A stretch of DNA of 48,614 nucleotides from Spirobacillus cienkowskii (GCA_003339605.1 QOVW01000004.1:1-48614); one strand, 5' to 3'. Positions 9,373 through 17,505 are shown, counted from the first letter of the stretch. The notes: a model not told the origin generated them from the sequence alone. Translations and numbers: made by a program.

Positions 9373-9807
9373 TTTAAAATTTTCTCCTGAAAAGTAATCT
9401 TTTTTTGGATATTGCAAATTTAACAATTTTAAAGAACTGGAAAATCCGATATTAGTTTTTAAATTGAATTTGTTTGTCAGGCAAGCTTTTTTTTTATTTA
9501 AAAAAGAGAATAATAATAAAAAATTCTCCTTAATTATCTTATAATTAATTGTATAAAATTTAAAAAATTTATTAAATAAATTTATTTATATTTTTTGGTT
9601 TTCTATAAATTAAATTGTTTATTATCAAATTTAATCATGTATTTTTTACAAAAATTGAATTTAGTTATTTTATAAAAAATTTTTTTTTATTCAAAAAATA
9701 ACTAACCAATTTTCTTTTAATAAAATTTGTTCCTCAAGTTTTTAAAATTATAAAACTTGTAGTAAGCATAAGTTATGGAAATTTACTGATTCGAGAGAGG
9801 CTCTAAA
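9373..9807. other. Divergent A+T-rich intergenic region with inverted repeats
   Basis: About 435 bases separate the SBP-like gene (minus) and the exonuclease (plus), so it should hold both promoters. I see an 11-bp perfect inverted repeat (9661-9671 with 9695-9705) around an A/T run, and an 8-bp inverted repeat CAAGTTTT/AAAACTTG (9735-9742 with 9752-9759). Base composition is nearly all A and T with long homopolymer runs. No open frame with a ribosome site was found. Confidence 0.5.
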
Positions 9808-10791
9808 ATGACGATTAATCCATCTCAAACGATTTTAAAAGCTCAAAGACCGCAGCCGCCTATCCTAATTTTTGATATTGAAACTGTTCCAGATATTCCT
9901 TTTATATTTTTAAATTATAGCGAAAATTTTAATTTGTCTTCAAGCTTTGATTATGAAAAAGATTGGAATAATTATATATATTATGAAGAGTTTAAAAACA
10001 AATCTCAAACTGATTTTCCTAAAACTATTTTTCATGCTGTAATTTCTATTTGTGCAGTTTTTGTAAATCCAGAAACATATACAATCATGGATGGCTTTAA
10101 ACGAACTATTCCAAAAGTTAATACCTATCAAGAGTTTAGAGAATATGAAAAAAAAGTTTTAGAAGAGTTTTGGTTGTTTTCAATAAAATATCAAGATTTT
10201 CATAAAAGCTGGTATGATTTTAATATTGAAAACAGATATTTGAGTGAATATCAAAAAAGTAAATTAAAAAAACTCCCAGTTACTTTTTGTGGTTATAATA
10301 TTTCTAACTTTGATTTAATGGTTATTGAGCAGAGAAGTTTAATTAATTTTATAACCTGTCCAATTGAAGAATATGTTAAAAATCTTGGTTCAGATTCTTA
10401 TCGTTACAAATATGCTTCGGATAAAGTTTTCGATCTTATGAATTTTATTACAAATTATGATGTGAAAAATGCAAGAGTAGGACTAGATACTCTTGCTCGC
10501 GGTATGGGGCTTGGTGGTAAACTGACTGGGATGGATGGTTCTAAAGTTGCAGAAAAATTTTATATAAATAATGATTTTTTAAAAATTGAAGAATATTGCG
10601 CTGTTGATGTACTAATTTCTTATGGAGTTTTTTTAGCAATACAGAAATTTCGCGGAATTTTAAGCGAAGAAAGCTACAAAGAGTGTTTATTATGGTTTGA
10701 AGCTTGGTTACTTAAAGAAGGAAAACCAGAAAGTTACAAAGAGTTAGCAAGAGAAAGTTCTAAATATTTTAACTATGCAAAAAAAACTTAA
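9808..10791 (+). CDS. Predicted 3'-5' exonuclease, PolB-like (DNA_pol_B_exo2 family)
   Basis: The 327-residue protein is a stand-alone DnaQ-like exonuclease related to the proofreading domain of family B DNA polymerases. Exo I is DIETVPD with Asp23 and Glu25. Exo II is the GYNISNFDLMVIEQ stretch near residues 158-171, with its Asp. Exo III is EEYCAVDVLISY near residue 265, with the Tyr and Asp of a YxxxD-type site. LDTLARGMGLGGKLTGMDGS is typical of this family. Length is somewhat above the usual 250-300 because of an insertion after residue 35. A GAGAGG ribosome site precedes ATG 9808. It stands alone. By family, a role in DNA repair or nucleotide trimming is likely, but substrates are not established. 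Confidence 0.85.
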   Translation: MTINPSQTILKAQRPQPPILIFDIETVPDIPFIFLNYSENFNLSSSFDYEKDWNNYIYYEEFKNKSQTDFPKTIFHAVISICAVFVNPETYTIMDGFKRTIPKVNTYQEFREYEKKVLEEFWLFSIKYQDFHKSWYDFNIENRYLSEYQKSKLKKLPVTFCGYNISNFDLMVIEQRSLINFITCPIEEYVKNLGSDSYRYKYASDKVFDLMNFITNYDVKNARVGLDTLARGMGLGGKLTGMDGSKVAEKFYINNDFLKIEEYCAVDVLISYGVFLAIQKFRGILSEESYKECLLWFEAWLLKEGKPESYKELARESSKYFNYAKKT

Positions 10792-10936
10792 GAGAACCTA
10801 TTCAGGGTCGATAGTTGTAACAGAAGGATTACAGGAGTATAGAATTTTAAACGCATGACCTATTTATATAGTAGTGAAACGTTAAAAATAAAAATATTTC
10901 AATATTATTTTGAGCTTACCTAGGGAGGAATAAGTT

Positions 10937-12088
10937 ATGTCAGATGAAAATGGGTTCTCTAAAGGCTTAGCTGGAGTCGTTGCTGATGCAACTTCTGTTA
11001 GTCAGGTGCAAGGAGAAGTTGGAAGACTAATATACCGTGGTATTTCTATTGAAGATCTTGCAGAAAAATCAACATTTGAAGAATGTGTTTACTTTTCTCT
11101 TTATGGAAAAATGCCAACTCAAAATGAATTAAATAAATTTGTAATTCAAATGAAGTCTCACAGAGTTTTGCCTAAAACTGTTGAAGCAGTTATTAAAGCA
11201 GCGCCACGCAGCGCACATCCTATGGCCGTTTTGCAAGCTGCTGTTGCTGCAATGGGATTTGATGAAAATCCTGTGAATTTAAAATCAGAAGAATTAAATA
11301 TCCAAAATGCAATTAAGATAATTAGTCAGCTTGCAACAGCTGTTGCATTTATTTCAAGAGATCGCCGCGGTCTACCTGTTATTTCTCCAAATATAAATTT
11401 ATCGCATGCAGAAAACTTTTTGTATATGTTAAAAGGTGAAGTTCCAAACAAAGACGAGTCTCGCATGTTTGATGTTGCACTTATATTGCATTTGGATCAC
11501 GATTTTAATGCTTCGACATTTGCCGCTAGAGTTGTGGCATCAACTGAAGCTAAATTATCTCTTTCTATTTCTGCTGCAATTGGCGCGCTCTCTGGTCCAT
11601 TGCATGGTGGTGCAAATGAAAAAGTTCTCGAAATGGCTGATGCAATTGGCTCACCACAAAATGCCAAAGCTTGGGTTGCAAATGCGCTTGCGACTAAAGC
11701 AAAAGTAATGGGTTTTGGTCATCGTGTATATAGAACTATGGATCCAAGAGCTAAAGTTTTACGTGGCATGCTAGAAAAACTCGTGGCTTCTAAAAAAGAA
11801 AAAGACACGTATGAAACACTCAGAATTGTTCATGACACAATGATTGAAGAGCTTAGTAAAACTTCAAAAGACTATATATGGCCTAATGTCGATTTTTGGT
11901 CTGGCGCAATGTATCGTTTAATGGGAATTGAGTCTATTGATTTTACTCCTATTTTTGCTGTTGCTCGTGTAGCAGGATGGTCTTCGCATATTGTTGAAAT
12001 GTGGCGAGACAATCGTATTTATCGTCCAGCAGCAAAATATGTTGGACCTACTAATGAAAATTATCCAGAAATAAAAAACAGAAAATAA
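10937..12088 (+). CDS. gltA: Citrate synthase
   Basis: The 383-residue enzyme condenses acetyl-CoA with oxaloacetate to give citrate, the first TCA step. Signature stretches are the N-terminal GEVGRLIYRGISIEDLAE, the catalytic His regions SGPLHGGANEKV and MGFGHRVYR, the Asp-bearing NVDFWSGAMYRLMGI and the C-terminal VARVAGWSSHIVEMWR. The length and lack of an N-terminal extension fit the short dimeric type shared by citrate and 2-methylcitrate synthases. Those two cannot be told apart here, and no prpB or prpD is near. The start has a strong GGAGG site. The gene is monocistronic: it has its own leader and a clear terminator at 12109-12137. Confidence 0.92.
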   Translation: MSDENGFSKGLAGVVADATSVSQVQGEVGRLIYRGISIEDLAEKSTFEECVYFSLYGKMPTQNELNKFVIQMKSHRVLPKTVEAVIKAAPRSAHPMAVLQAAVAAMGFDENPVNLKSEELNIQNAIKIISQLATAVAFISRDRRGLPVISPNINLSHAENFLYMLKGEVPNKDESRMFDVALILHLDHDFNASTFAARVVASTEAKLSLSISAAIGALSGPLHGGANEKVLEMADAIGSPQNAKAWVANALATKAKVMGFGHRVYRTMDPRAKVLRGMLEKLVASKKEKDTYETLRIVHDTMIEELSKTSKDYIWPNVDFWSGAMYRLMGIESIDFTPIFAVARVAGWSSHIVEMWRDNRIYRPAAKYVGPTNENYPEIKNRK

Positions 12089-12108
12089 TTTAAAAAAACA
12101 TTATACTT

Positions 12109-12149
12109 GAGTTGTGGATCTATTTTGTCCACAACTCTTTTATTTATTT
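12109..12149 (+). terminator. Rho-independent terminator of citrate synthase
   Basis: A 10-bp perfect stem GAGTTGTGGA/TCCACAACTC (12109-12118 with 12128-12137) closes a nine-base loop and is followed by a T-rich tail. It lies 20 bases after the gltA stop. It also shows that the upstream TTG at 12107, which would extend the next gene, is not its start. Confidence 0.85.
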
Positions 12150-12160
12150 TGGGGGTGTTT

Positions 12161-12970
12161 TTGGAAGAAGTATTTGGTAACAAACCCAATCCAGTAATTT
12201 CTTTTGCAGATTATTCTCTTTCTGTTGGATTTGTTTCACCAATTAGAAATCTTTCTTTTATTATAAATGAGGGTGAATCTGTTGCTATTATTGGTCCTAC
12301 AGGATCTGGTAAAAGTTTGTTACTTTCTGTGATTGCTCAGTTAATTTGGGAAATTGATAATAAATTTTTACTAAATTCTTTTAAGCAAACAGGGGAAATA
12401 AAAATATTAGGAGCTGTTTTTTCTGATAAAAAACCGAACTCTAATGTTTTGAAATTAATTTATTCTCAGGTTGCGTTAGTTTCTGAAAAAAGTGCTTGGT
12501 TACCTGTATCTATTGCTGAAAACTTTGCTATTTCACAAAATCTTGTTGGCGCTAAAGAAATTTTATCTTTTCATGAACTAATCGATAATTTACCAATTTC
12601 CCAGCATAATAAAGCCATGATAGCATCTCTAGCAGAGTTGTTGCCAAGCCAAGTAGAATTGCCATTTTTACAGCAGTTAGCAATTATTAGAGCGCTAATT
12701 AGAAAGCCTAAAGTATTTTTATTAGATGATGCTTTTTTACGAATGGATCCTGTATTATTAAAACAAACAGAAAATTTGATTTTAAATATGAGTACAAATA
12801 CAACACTAGTATGGGCCACTAATGATCTTTATCAAGCAAGTAGAGTCACAGATTGGACTCTATTTATGCAGCATGGAACTGCTGTTGAATACACGCAAAC
12901 AGCACAGTTTTTTACAAATCCAACAACTCAAGCAGCAGAAAATTTTATTGCAGGCCGTGATGATGTTTAA
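12161..12970 (+). CDS. ABC transporter ATP-binding protein with degenerate motifs
   Basis: This 269-residue protein has an ABC nucleotide-binding domain with an intact Walker A, GPTGSGKS (Lys51), and a Q-loop region IYSQVALV. The rest is atypical. The signature LSGGQ is replaced by LPFLQ-like sequence before QQLAIIRAL. The Walker B VFLLDDA has Asp190 in place of the catalytic Glu. The switch His is Asn in WATNDL. Active hydrolysis is therefore doubtful. I place the start at TTG 12161, with GGGGG five bases upstream, because the longer frame from 12107 begins inside the gltA terminator. There is no membrane partner next to it; the next gene, serC, is convergent and six bases away. It may work with a distant permease or be regulatory. 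Confidence 0.75.
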   Translation: MEEVFGNKPNPVISFADYSLSVGFVSPIRNLSFIINEGESVAIIGPTGSGKSLLLSVIAQLIWEIDNKFLLNSFKQTGEIKILGAVFSDKKPNSNVLKLIYSQVALVSEKSAWLPVSIAENFAISQNLVGAKEILSFHELIDNLPISQHNKAMIASLAELLPSQVELPFLQQLAIIRALIRKPKVFLLDDAFLRMDPVLLKQTENLILNMSTNTTLVWATNDLYQASRVTDWTLFMQHGTAVEYTQTAQFFTNPTTQAAENFIAGRDDV

Positions 12971-12976
12971 TTATAT

Positions 12977-14074
12977 TTATCCAAATTTTTTACGATAATG
13001 CTGCATAAATTCAGCAAATACACAAGCTGATTCGAGGCTGACGCCATTATACATAGAGGCTCTTACACCACCAACAGAGCGATATCCTTTTATTTCAAGA
13101 AGATTTTCTTTTGCTGCCTCTGCAATAAAGTGTTCATCTTGTTTTTCTGTTGGTAGTTTAAAAACAAAATTATGGCGAGAGCGATATTGATGTTCAACTC
13201 TGCCAATGTATAAGCCAGAATCAATTTCTGTGTAAACTCTTTTTGCTTTTTCAAGTGCCCATTTTTCCATAGTATTGGTTCCGCCCACTTGATCAATCCA
13301 TTTTAACATACGATTCATTGCATATATTGAAAATACTGGAGGTGTATTTAATGCGCTTTTGGCGTCGTGTATTGCGTGGTATGATAAAGCTTTGGCAACA
13401 TAATTTTGTTTTGTAATAAGAGGGCTTTTTTCAAGTAAATCGTTGCGTATAATAATAACAGAAACTCCTGCAATGCCAAAGTTTTTTTGTGCACTTGCAT
13501 AAATAATGCCTGTTTGTTCCCAAGGAATGTCGGTACGTGCCGCTAATGAGCTTGTCATGTCGAGCACTAACGGAATATTTTCAAATGTAGGAATTGTTGC
13601 GTATTCTGTTCCGTAAACTGTGTTGTTAACTGTGATATGGACGTACTTTGAGTTTTTTGGTATTTGCCACTCTTTTGGATTGCCTAAAGATTTGTAATCG
13701 TATTTTCTTCCATCATACACTAAGTGTACAGTTCTCGGTAAAGCATAAACCTCTTCGCACGCTAAATGAGACCATACACCTGTGTCGGTATAAGCAATTT
13801 CATCACCCGCAATAGAAAGGTGTTGTGGAATTAGAGAAAAATGCTGTTGTGCTCCACAGCATGTAAACAAAATAGAATGAGTATTAGGAACTTGAAAAAC
13901 TTTTTTAGCAATAGCATGTGTTTCTTCATTTAATTTTTCGAAATATTTTGAACGATGCGAAATTTCCATAATACTTACGTCAATACCAAAAGTATCTAGC
14001 AGTTCTTCATGAATTTGATTACGAACTGTATTTGGTAAACGAGCTGGGCCAGGACTAAAATAGTGTACGTTCAT
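12977..14074 (-). CDS. serC: Phosphoserine aminotransferase
   Basis: SerC is a PLP enzyme that converts 3-phosphohydroxypyruvate and glutamate to phosphoserine in serine synthesis; it can also act in pyridoxine synthesis. The 365 residues match the family. The N-terminus has the phosphate-binding YFSPGPARLP motif, then EISHRSKYF, and the PLP-binding Lys lies in SAQKNFG (near residue 196). The C-terminus has YRSVGGVRASMYNGVS, typical for this fold type I group. ATG 14074 is preceded by GAGG with six bases between. A remarkable perfect hairpin sits 38 bases upstream. Neither serA nor serB is close, so it seems to be transcribed on its own. Confidence 0.95.
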   Translation of the reverse strand: MNVHYFSPGPARLPNTVRNQIHEELLDTFGIDVSIMEISHRSKYFEKLNEETHAIAKKVFQVPNTHSILFTCCGAQQHFSLIPQHLSIAGDEIAYTDTGVWSHLACEEVYALPRTVHLVYDGRKYDYKSLGNPKEWQIPKNSKYVHITVNNTVYGTEYATIPTFENIPLVLDMTSSLAARTDIPWEQTGIIYASAQKNFGIAGVSVIIIRNDLLEKSPLITKQNYVAKALSYHAIHDAKSALNTPPVFSIYAMNRMLKWIDQVGGTNTMEKWALEKAKRVYTEIDSGLYIGRVEHQYRSRHNFVFKLPTEKQDEHFIAEAAKENLLEIKGYRSVGGVRASMYNGVSLESACVFAEFMQHYRKKFG

Positions 14075-14111
14075 ACGTGCCTCTTTATTGACTTGTGCTT
14101 GTATTATTTGA

Positions 14112-14168
14112 ACTTTCTTCTTTAGTCTAAAATTTTACGGTAAGAAATTTTAGACTAAAGAAGAAAGT
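14112..14168. repeat. 24-bp perfect inverted repeat upstream of serC
   Basis: Arms at 14112-14135 and 14145-14168 are perfect reverse complements around a nine-base loop. The position is downstream of the minus-strand orphan ending at 14270 and upstream of serC on the same strand. There is no T-run after the stem on the minus strand, so a simple terminator is not clear. It might be a terminator or processing element, a leader hairpin for serC or a small repeat element. A copy count in the genome would decide. Confidence 0.7.
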
Positions 14169-14269
14169 CAATCTCAATGTATTTATGACAGCATTATCAT
14201 TCTGATGCAAAAAATAAATGCTTTTTTCTGGAGTGTGTTTTTTTTATTGAAAAAAGATTTTTTGGCTGG

Positions 14270-14818
14270 TTAAAACTTTAAAGATGTAACAACTAAACCA
14301 ATTTGATTTTTTCCTACCCAAAACGTTGGAAAAGCTAGGCCAATTTCACTGCCATTTCCTACAATAAGGGCTCCTGCTTTTGGTAGCGGTCTTTTTTTGG
14401 CGATGCTTTTTTCTGTCTCTTTTTTGTTTTGATTATAACCTTGGCTAGGAACAAATGGAGGCATACTATAGTAATAATGTTCATCACTATCTGGCATGTA
14501 GTTAAAGTAAGAATTGTTTTGCATTTTAGAAATATTATAAAGTCCATAAGCGCTACCGAGCATAAAGCCAATAGAGGCGCCTCCGGCAGTAATTCTGATA
14601 TTTTCAATAAACGAACCTGTTAAAAATGGTAAAATGGCAATTCCCATTGTTGCCCCAAATAAGGCTCCATATCCTCCAGAAGAAAATATTTCGCGCATTT
14701 CGTCTTCGCTCGTGTAAACATTTTGTTGTGCAATAGTTTTAAAATTTGCCATTATTGACAAAATTAATATCCATTTTTTTATGGTAAATATTCTTTTGAT
14801 CAGACAAAAGAGGAGCAT
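14270..14818 (-). CDS. Hypothetical exported protein with glycine-rich membrane segments
   Basis: I do not recognise this 182-residue protein. The first 32 residues (Lys/Arg-rich start, hydrophobic stretch, then TIAQQN) look like a signal peptide or membrane anchor. Two hydrophobic segments follow (about 48-68 and 74-95). They hold small residues in GGYGALFGATMG and GGASIGFMLGSAYG, a glycine-zipper-like pattern known from membrane-inserting proteins. The middle is Asn/Tyr/Pro-rich, and the C-terminal 35 residues look like beta strands. ATG 14818 has a strong AAGGAG site seven bases upstream, so translation is likely. It is transcribed alone, away from the tRNA cluster. Confidence 0.7.
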   Translation of the reverse strand: MLLFCLIKRIFTIKKWILILSIMANFKTIAQQNVYTSEDEMREIFSSGGYGALFGATMGIAILPFLTGSFIENIRITAGGASIGFMLGSAYGLYNISKMQNNSYFNYMPDSDEHYYYSMPPFVPSQGYNQNKKETEKSIAKKRPLPKAGALIVGNGSEIGLAFPTFWVGKNQIGLVVTSLKF

Positions 14819-14981
14819 CTGTTTTCTCCTTAAGTTTTTTATTCTTAAGTAATTTTATCTCAATATTGAGAAGTTGAAATAGTCAAATTGAGTGACTGTA
14901 AAAAATTCCTTATAATTTTATTTAGTTAAATTTAATTTGAAACACTCTGACGAACGGAAAAATTTTTTTTGATAAGATTGC

Positions 14982-15010
14982 TTGACAACTTTGGCTTTAA
15001 TACATTATCC
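14982..15010 (+). promoter_or_regulatory. Putative promoter of the tRNA cluster
   Basis: TTGACA at 14982-14987 is followed by CATTAT (15003-15008) and lies about 20-45 bases before the first tRNA. The -35 is a consensus match; the -10 is imperfect and the spacer is 15. The position supports a promoter for the Thr-Tyr-Gly-Thr tRNA set. Confidence 0.45.
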
Positions 15011-15030
15011 ACATCTTCACCGAGACGTAG

Positions 15031-15106
15031 GCTGGCTTAGCTCAATTGGTAGAGCACCTGATTTGTAATCAGGCGGTTGGGGGTTCAATTCCCTTAGCCA
15101 GCTCCA
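15031..15106 (+). tRNA. tRNA-Thr (UGU anticodon)
   Basis: The 7-bp acceptor stem GCTGGCT/AGCCAGC closes the molecule, with an encoded CCA at 15104-15106. The anticodon loop TTTGTAA gives UGU, reading ACA and other Thr codons. The T-loop TTCAATT is standard. It is the first of four tRNAs in the order known upstream of tufB in many proteobacteria. Confidence 0.97.
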
Positions 15107-15113
15107 TACTTTC

Positions 15114-15199
15114 GGGGAGGTTCCAGAGTGGCTAAATGGGGCGGACTGTAAATCCGCTGTCTTACGACTTCGGCAGTTCGAATCTGCCCCTCCCCACCA
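15114..15199 (+). tRNA. tRNA-Tyr (GUA anticodon)
   Basis: The acceptor stem is GGGGAGG/CCTCCCC with an encoded CCA. The anticodon loop CTGTAAA gives GUA. A long variable arm, as in bacterial tRNA-Tyr, explains the 86-base length. The T-loop TTCGAAT is standard. It starts seven bases after the preceding tRNA. Confidence 0.97.
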
Positions 15200-15222
15200 T
15201 GTTATAAGATTGCCTAGATTGC

Positions 15223-15299
15223 GCGGGTGTAGCTCAATTGGCTAGAGCGTCAGCCTTCCAAGCTGAATGTTGAGGGATCGTGCCCCTTCACCCGCTCCA
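15223..15299 (+). tRNA. tRNA-Gly (UCC anticodon), unusual T-loop
   Basis: The acceptor stem is GCGGGTG/CACCCGC with an encoded CCA. The anticodon loop CTTCCAA gives UCC, reading GGA and GGG. The T-stem GAGGG/CCCTT is intact, but the loop reads ATCGTGC: A at position 54 and T at 58, the reverse of the near-universal T54/A58. The three neighbouring tRNAs have normal T-loops. Confidence 0.95.
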
Positions 15300-15383
15300 T
15301 TTTTTTATGTTAAATGCTATTTTAGCTGTTTGTTCCTGAATTAAGCTGAAAGCTACAATCAACTTTCACCTAAAAATGTTTGT

Positions 15384-15458
<75 letters not shown>

Positions 15459-15589
15459 CCGATTTCTACTCCCACTTTATTGTAAAATTTTTAATAAATT
15501 TAAAACCGTGATAAAGTTGTTAATCTTGAGATCTGATAAAGGATTGGTATCTCTTATGTTGTCTCAAAATTTAACTATCAAAGGTTTTT

Positions 15590-16960
15590 ATGTTAATTGA
15601 AATTAATCAAAGCAAGCCTCTTAGGGCATTACTTGTTGGTGTGCCAACCCCAGATGTGAGTGATTTAGAAAATCAAGAATCATTACAAGAGTTATCTAAA
15701 CTAGTTAAAACTTTGGGTTATCAGGTTGCAGGAACAACATTTCAAAGACGCCAATCTCTTTTTGGTGCTATTCCGCTAGGAGATGGCAAACTCCAAGAAA
15801 TTGCTAAAATGACAAATGGTTCTGGTGTCATAAAATCACGAACTAAAAAAATGAAACAAAATAAAGATGATCCAACCTCTCAGCAAAATAATGAAGCACA
15901 AGACGAAGAGCTAGAAGATGATGATAAAACAGATTCTTCTAAAATTGATGCAGTCATTGTTGACTGTGAACTCACTCCTTCGCAAATTGTAAATTTAAAA
16001 ACTGCATTTAACGTTGAAGTGTACGATCGTACAGGAGTTATTGTTGCAATATTTAGTAAGCATGCCAAAACGCGAGAAGCGCGACTTCAAGTTGAAATTG
16101 CTCGTTTAAAATATTTGGCACCTCGCATTAGAGAAAGCGGCAATAATGAAAGACAAGGCGTCGGGAGAGGGTCTGGTGAAAGCAATATTGAGCTTGATAA
16201 AAGACGTATTCGAGATCGCATTGCAGAATTAAAAAAAGAGATTGCACTGATTCAAAAAGAACAAGGAATTAAAAGAAAAAAACGAAATGAAGTGGAGTGC
16301 GTTGCGCTAGTTGGCTATACCAATGCAGGCAAATCATCATTGATGCGTTCTTTAACTGGTGCTGAAAACCTGGTTGCTGATAAGTTGTTTGCAACATTAG
16401 ACACAACTGTTCGTGCATTATATCCAGAAACACGTCCGCAAATTTTGATAACAGATACTGTTGGGTTTATTAGAAAATTACCGCATGATTTGGTAGTATC
16501 ATTTCATTCTACGCTAGAAGAAGCGTTAAATGCTTCGCTATTATTGTTTGTGATAGATGCCTCTGATGAAAATTGGAGAAATCATTTATTGGTGACTCAA
16601 TCAACTTTAACAAGTATTGGAGTCACTCAAGATTACCCTAACCAAATTGTTTTTAATAAAGTTGATTTGATAACAGAAGAAAAAAGAATAAGTTTAAAGC
16701 AAGAGTACCCTACTGCTCTCTTTCTTTCTGCGCATATCGATGCTGATATAAAAAAACTACGAGAGTTTTTGATTGAATTTTTTGAGAGGGATATGGTGGA
16801 TGAAAAGCTATTTATTCCTTATTCGATTCAGGGTGTTATTGGTCATATTCGAGAAACCCTTAGGGTGATTCATGAACAGTATGACAATAGTGGATTGGTT
16901 TGTACTGTTCGTGGAAAATTGGAAAATATAAAAAAAGTTAGAAAACGTTATGGAATATAA
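15590..16960 (+). CDS. hflX: Ribosome-associated GTPase HflX
   Basis: HflX binds 50S or stalled 70S ribosomes and splits them, notably after heat stress. The 456-residue protein has the N-terminal HflX domain (residues 10-190) and then the G domain: G1 GYTNAGKSS (about 241-249), the conserved LFATLDTTVR, G3 DTVGFIRKLPHDLV, G4 NKVD and a SAH-type G5. A short C-terminal domain completes it. An extra, strongly charged Lys/Asp/Glu/Gln-rich insertion at about residues 84-120, where the family has a compact loop, is unusual. ATG 15590 follows AAGG. It stands alone between the tRNA cluster and a 700-base gap. Confidence 0.93.
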   Translation: MLIEINQSKPLRALLVGVPTPDVSDLENQESLQELSKLVKTLGYQVAGTTFQRRQSLFGAIPLGDGKLQEIAKMTNGSGVIKSRTKKMKQNKDDPTSQQNNEAQDEELEDDDKTDSSKIDAVIVDCELTPSQIVNLKTAFNVEVYDRTGVIVAIFSKHAKTREARLQVEIARLKYLAPRIRESGNNERQGVGRGSGESNIELDKRRIRDRIAELKKEIALIQKEQGIKRKKRNEVECVALVGYTNAGKSSLMRSLTGAENLVADKLFATLDTTVRALYPETRPQILITDTVGFIRKLPHDLVVSFHSTLEEALNASLLLFVIDASDENWRNHLLVTQSTLTSIGVTQDYPNQIVFNKVDLITEEKRISLKQEYPTALFLSAHIDADIKKLREFLIEFFERDMVDEKLFIPYSIQGVIGHIRETLRVIHEQYDNSGLVCTVRGKLENIKKVRKRYGI

Positions 16961-17295
16961 TTGATTTGATAACACCTGTTTTACTCCGAAATTATTTTAA
17001 ATTAATTGGTGGAATATCTTTAAAAATAAATATTAAAATTGAAATATATTAAAAGATATTAATTAAATGATTAAAATACAATAAAAATAAGTGTCTTAGC
17101 TTAAATTTAGAGCAAAGTTGAATTTTGTTTTTCAAGTGAAAATAAATTTTAAATCGTTGAATTTTATAAAAAAAATTAAATTAGCATATAAATTGGAGGG
17201 GCTGTAAAAGCAAAATATCAAATATTCTTATATTTTTTTGGATGATCAAAAAAAAGGATTGGTATGCTTTTTTTTGAGATACCTCTCTTGAAAGC
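16961..17295. other. A+T-rich gap after hflX
   Basis: This stretch between the hflX stop and the promoter of the candidate RNA shows no frame with a ribosome site. One GGAGGGG-like run near 17197 is followed at once by CTG TAA, so it does not begin a gene. I see no clear hflX terminator. The composition is mostly A and T. Confidence 0.4.
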
Positions 17296-17325
17296 TTGCA
17301 ATTTAAAATAAGTTGAGTTTATAAC
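17296..17325 (+). promoter_or_regulatory. Putative promoter of the candidate non-coding RNA
   Basis: TTGCAA (17296-17301) and TATAAC (17320-17325), 18 bases apart, would start transcription near 17332. That is exactly where the 5' pairing partner of the terminator region begins. A perfect TTGACA at 17327 has no good -10 box downstream. Confidence 0.45.
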
Positions 17326-17330
17326 CTTGA

Positions 17331-17505
17331 CAGAAGCCATGAAACAAACGTGTTCGGACTATTGAGCTTCTTTACCAACCCAATAAATACCTTCCTTTGA
17401 CCTCTCGCCATAGCATTGTCCTCACATATTTATCATTCCACTTTTCTTCCTCAGAAGAATGACCCAGAAGGTTGGTGCCGAACGGCTGACCTTCTAATTT
17501 TTTTA
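17331..17505 (+). ncRNA. Candidate structured non-coding RNA or attenuated leader
   Basis: By hand count this block is about 44% G+C inside DNA of roughly 20-25%, typical of structured RNA in an A+T-rich genome. The 3' end has a terminator: AGAAGGT (17466-17472) pairs with ACCTTCT (17489-17495) with an inner GCC/GGC stem, and a run of seven T follows. An alternative nested fold also exists: GTTCGG (17352-17357) with CCGAAC (17478-17483), ACCAACC (17374-17380) with GGTTGGT (17470-17476), and AGAAG (17332-17336) with CTTCT (17491-17495). A hairpin TTCTTC/GAAGAA lies at 17444-17459. The size (about 170 bases) and end-to-end pairing would suit a 6S-like RNA or a switch. It matches no tmRNA, RNase P or SRP sequence I know. 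Identity unknown. Confidence 0.5.
17466..17504 (+). terminator. Rho-independent terminator of the candidate RNA
   Basis: The 7-bp stem AGAAGGT/ACCTTCT (17466-17472 with 17489-17495) with an inner GCC-GAAC-GGC hairpin is followed by AATTTTTTT. It is a good plus-strand terminator with no coding gene in front of it. Confidence 0.65.

Noticed and set aside
12107-12160. Upstream extension of the ABC ATPase from TTG 12107
   Set aside because: It begins inside the gltA terminator, while TTG 12161 has a GGGGG ribosome site.
17327-17332. Perfect TTGACA before the candidate RNA
   Set aside because: No -10 box at the right distance; the TTGCAA/TATAAC pair fits the transcript start better.
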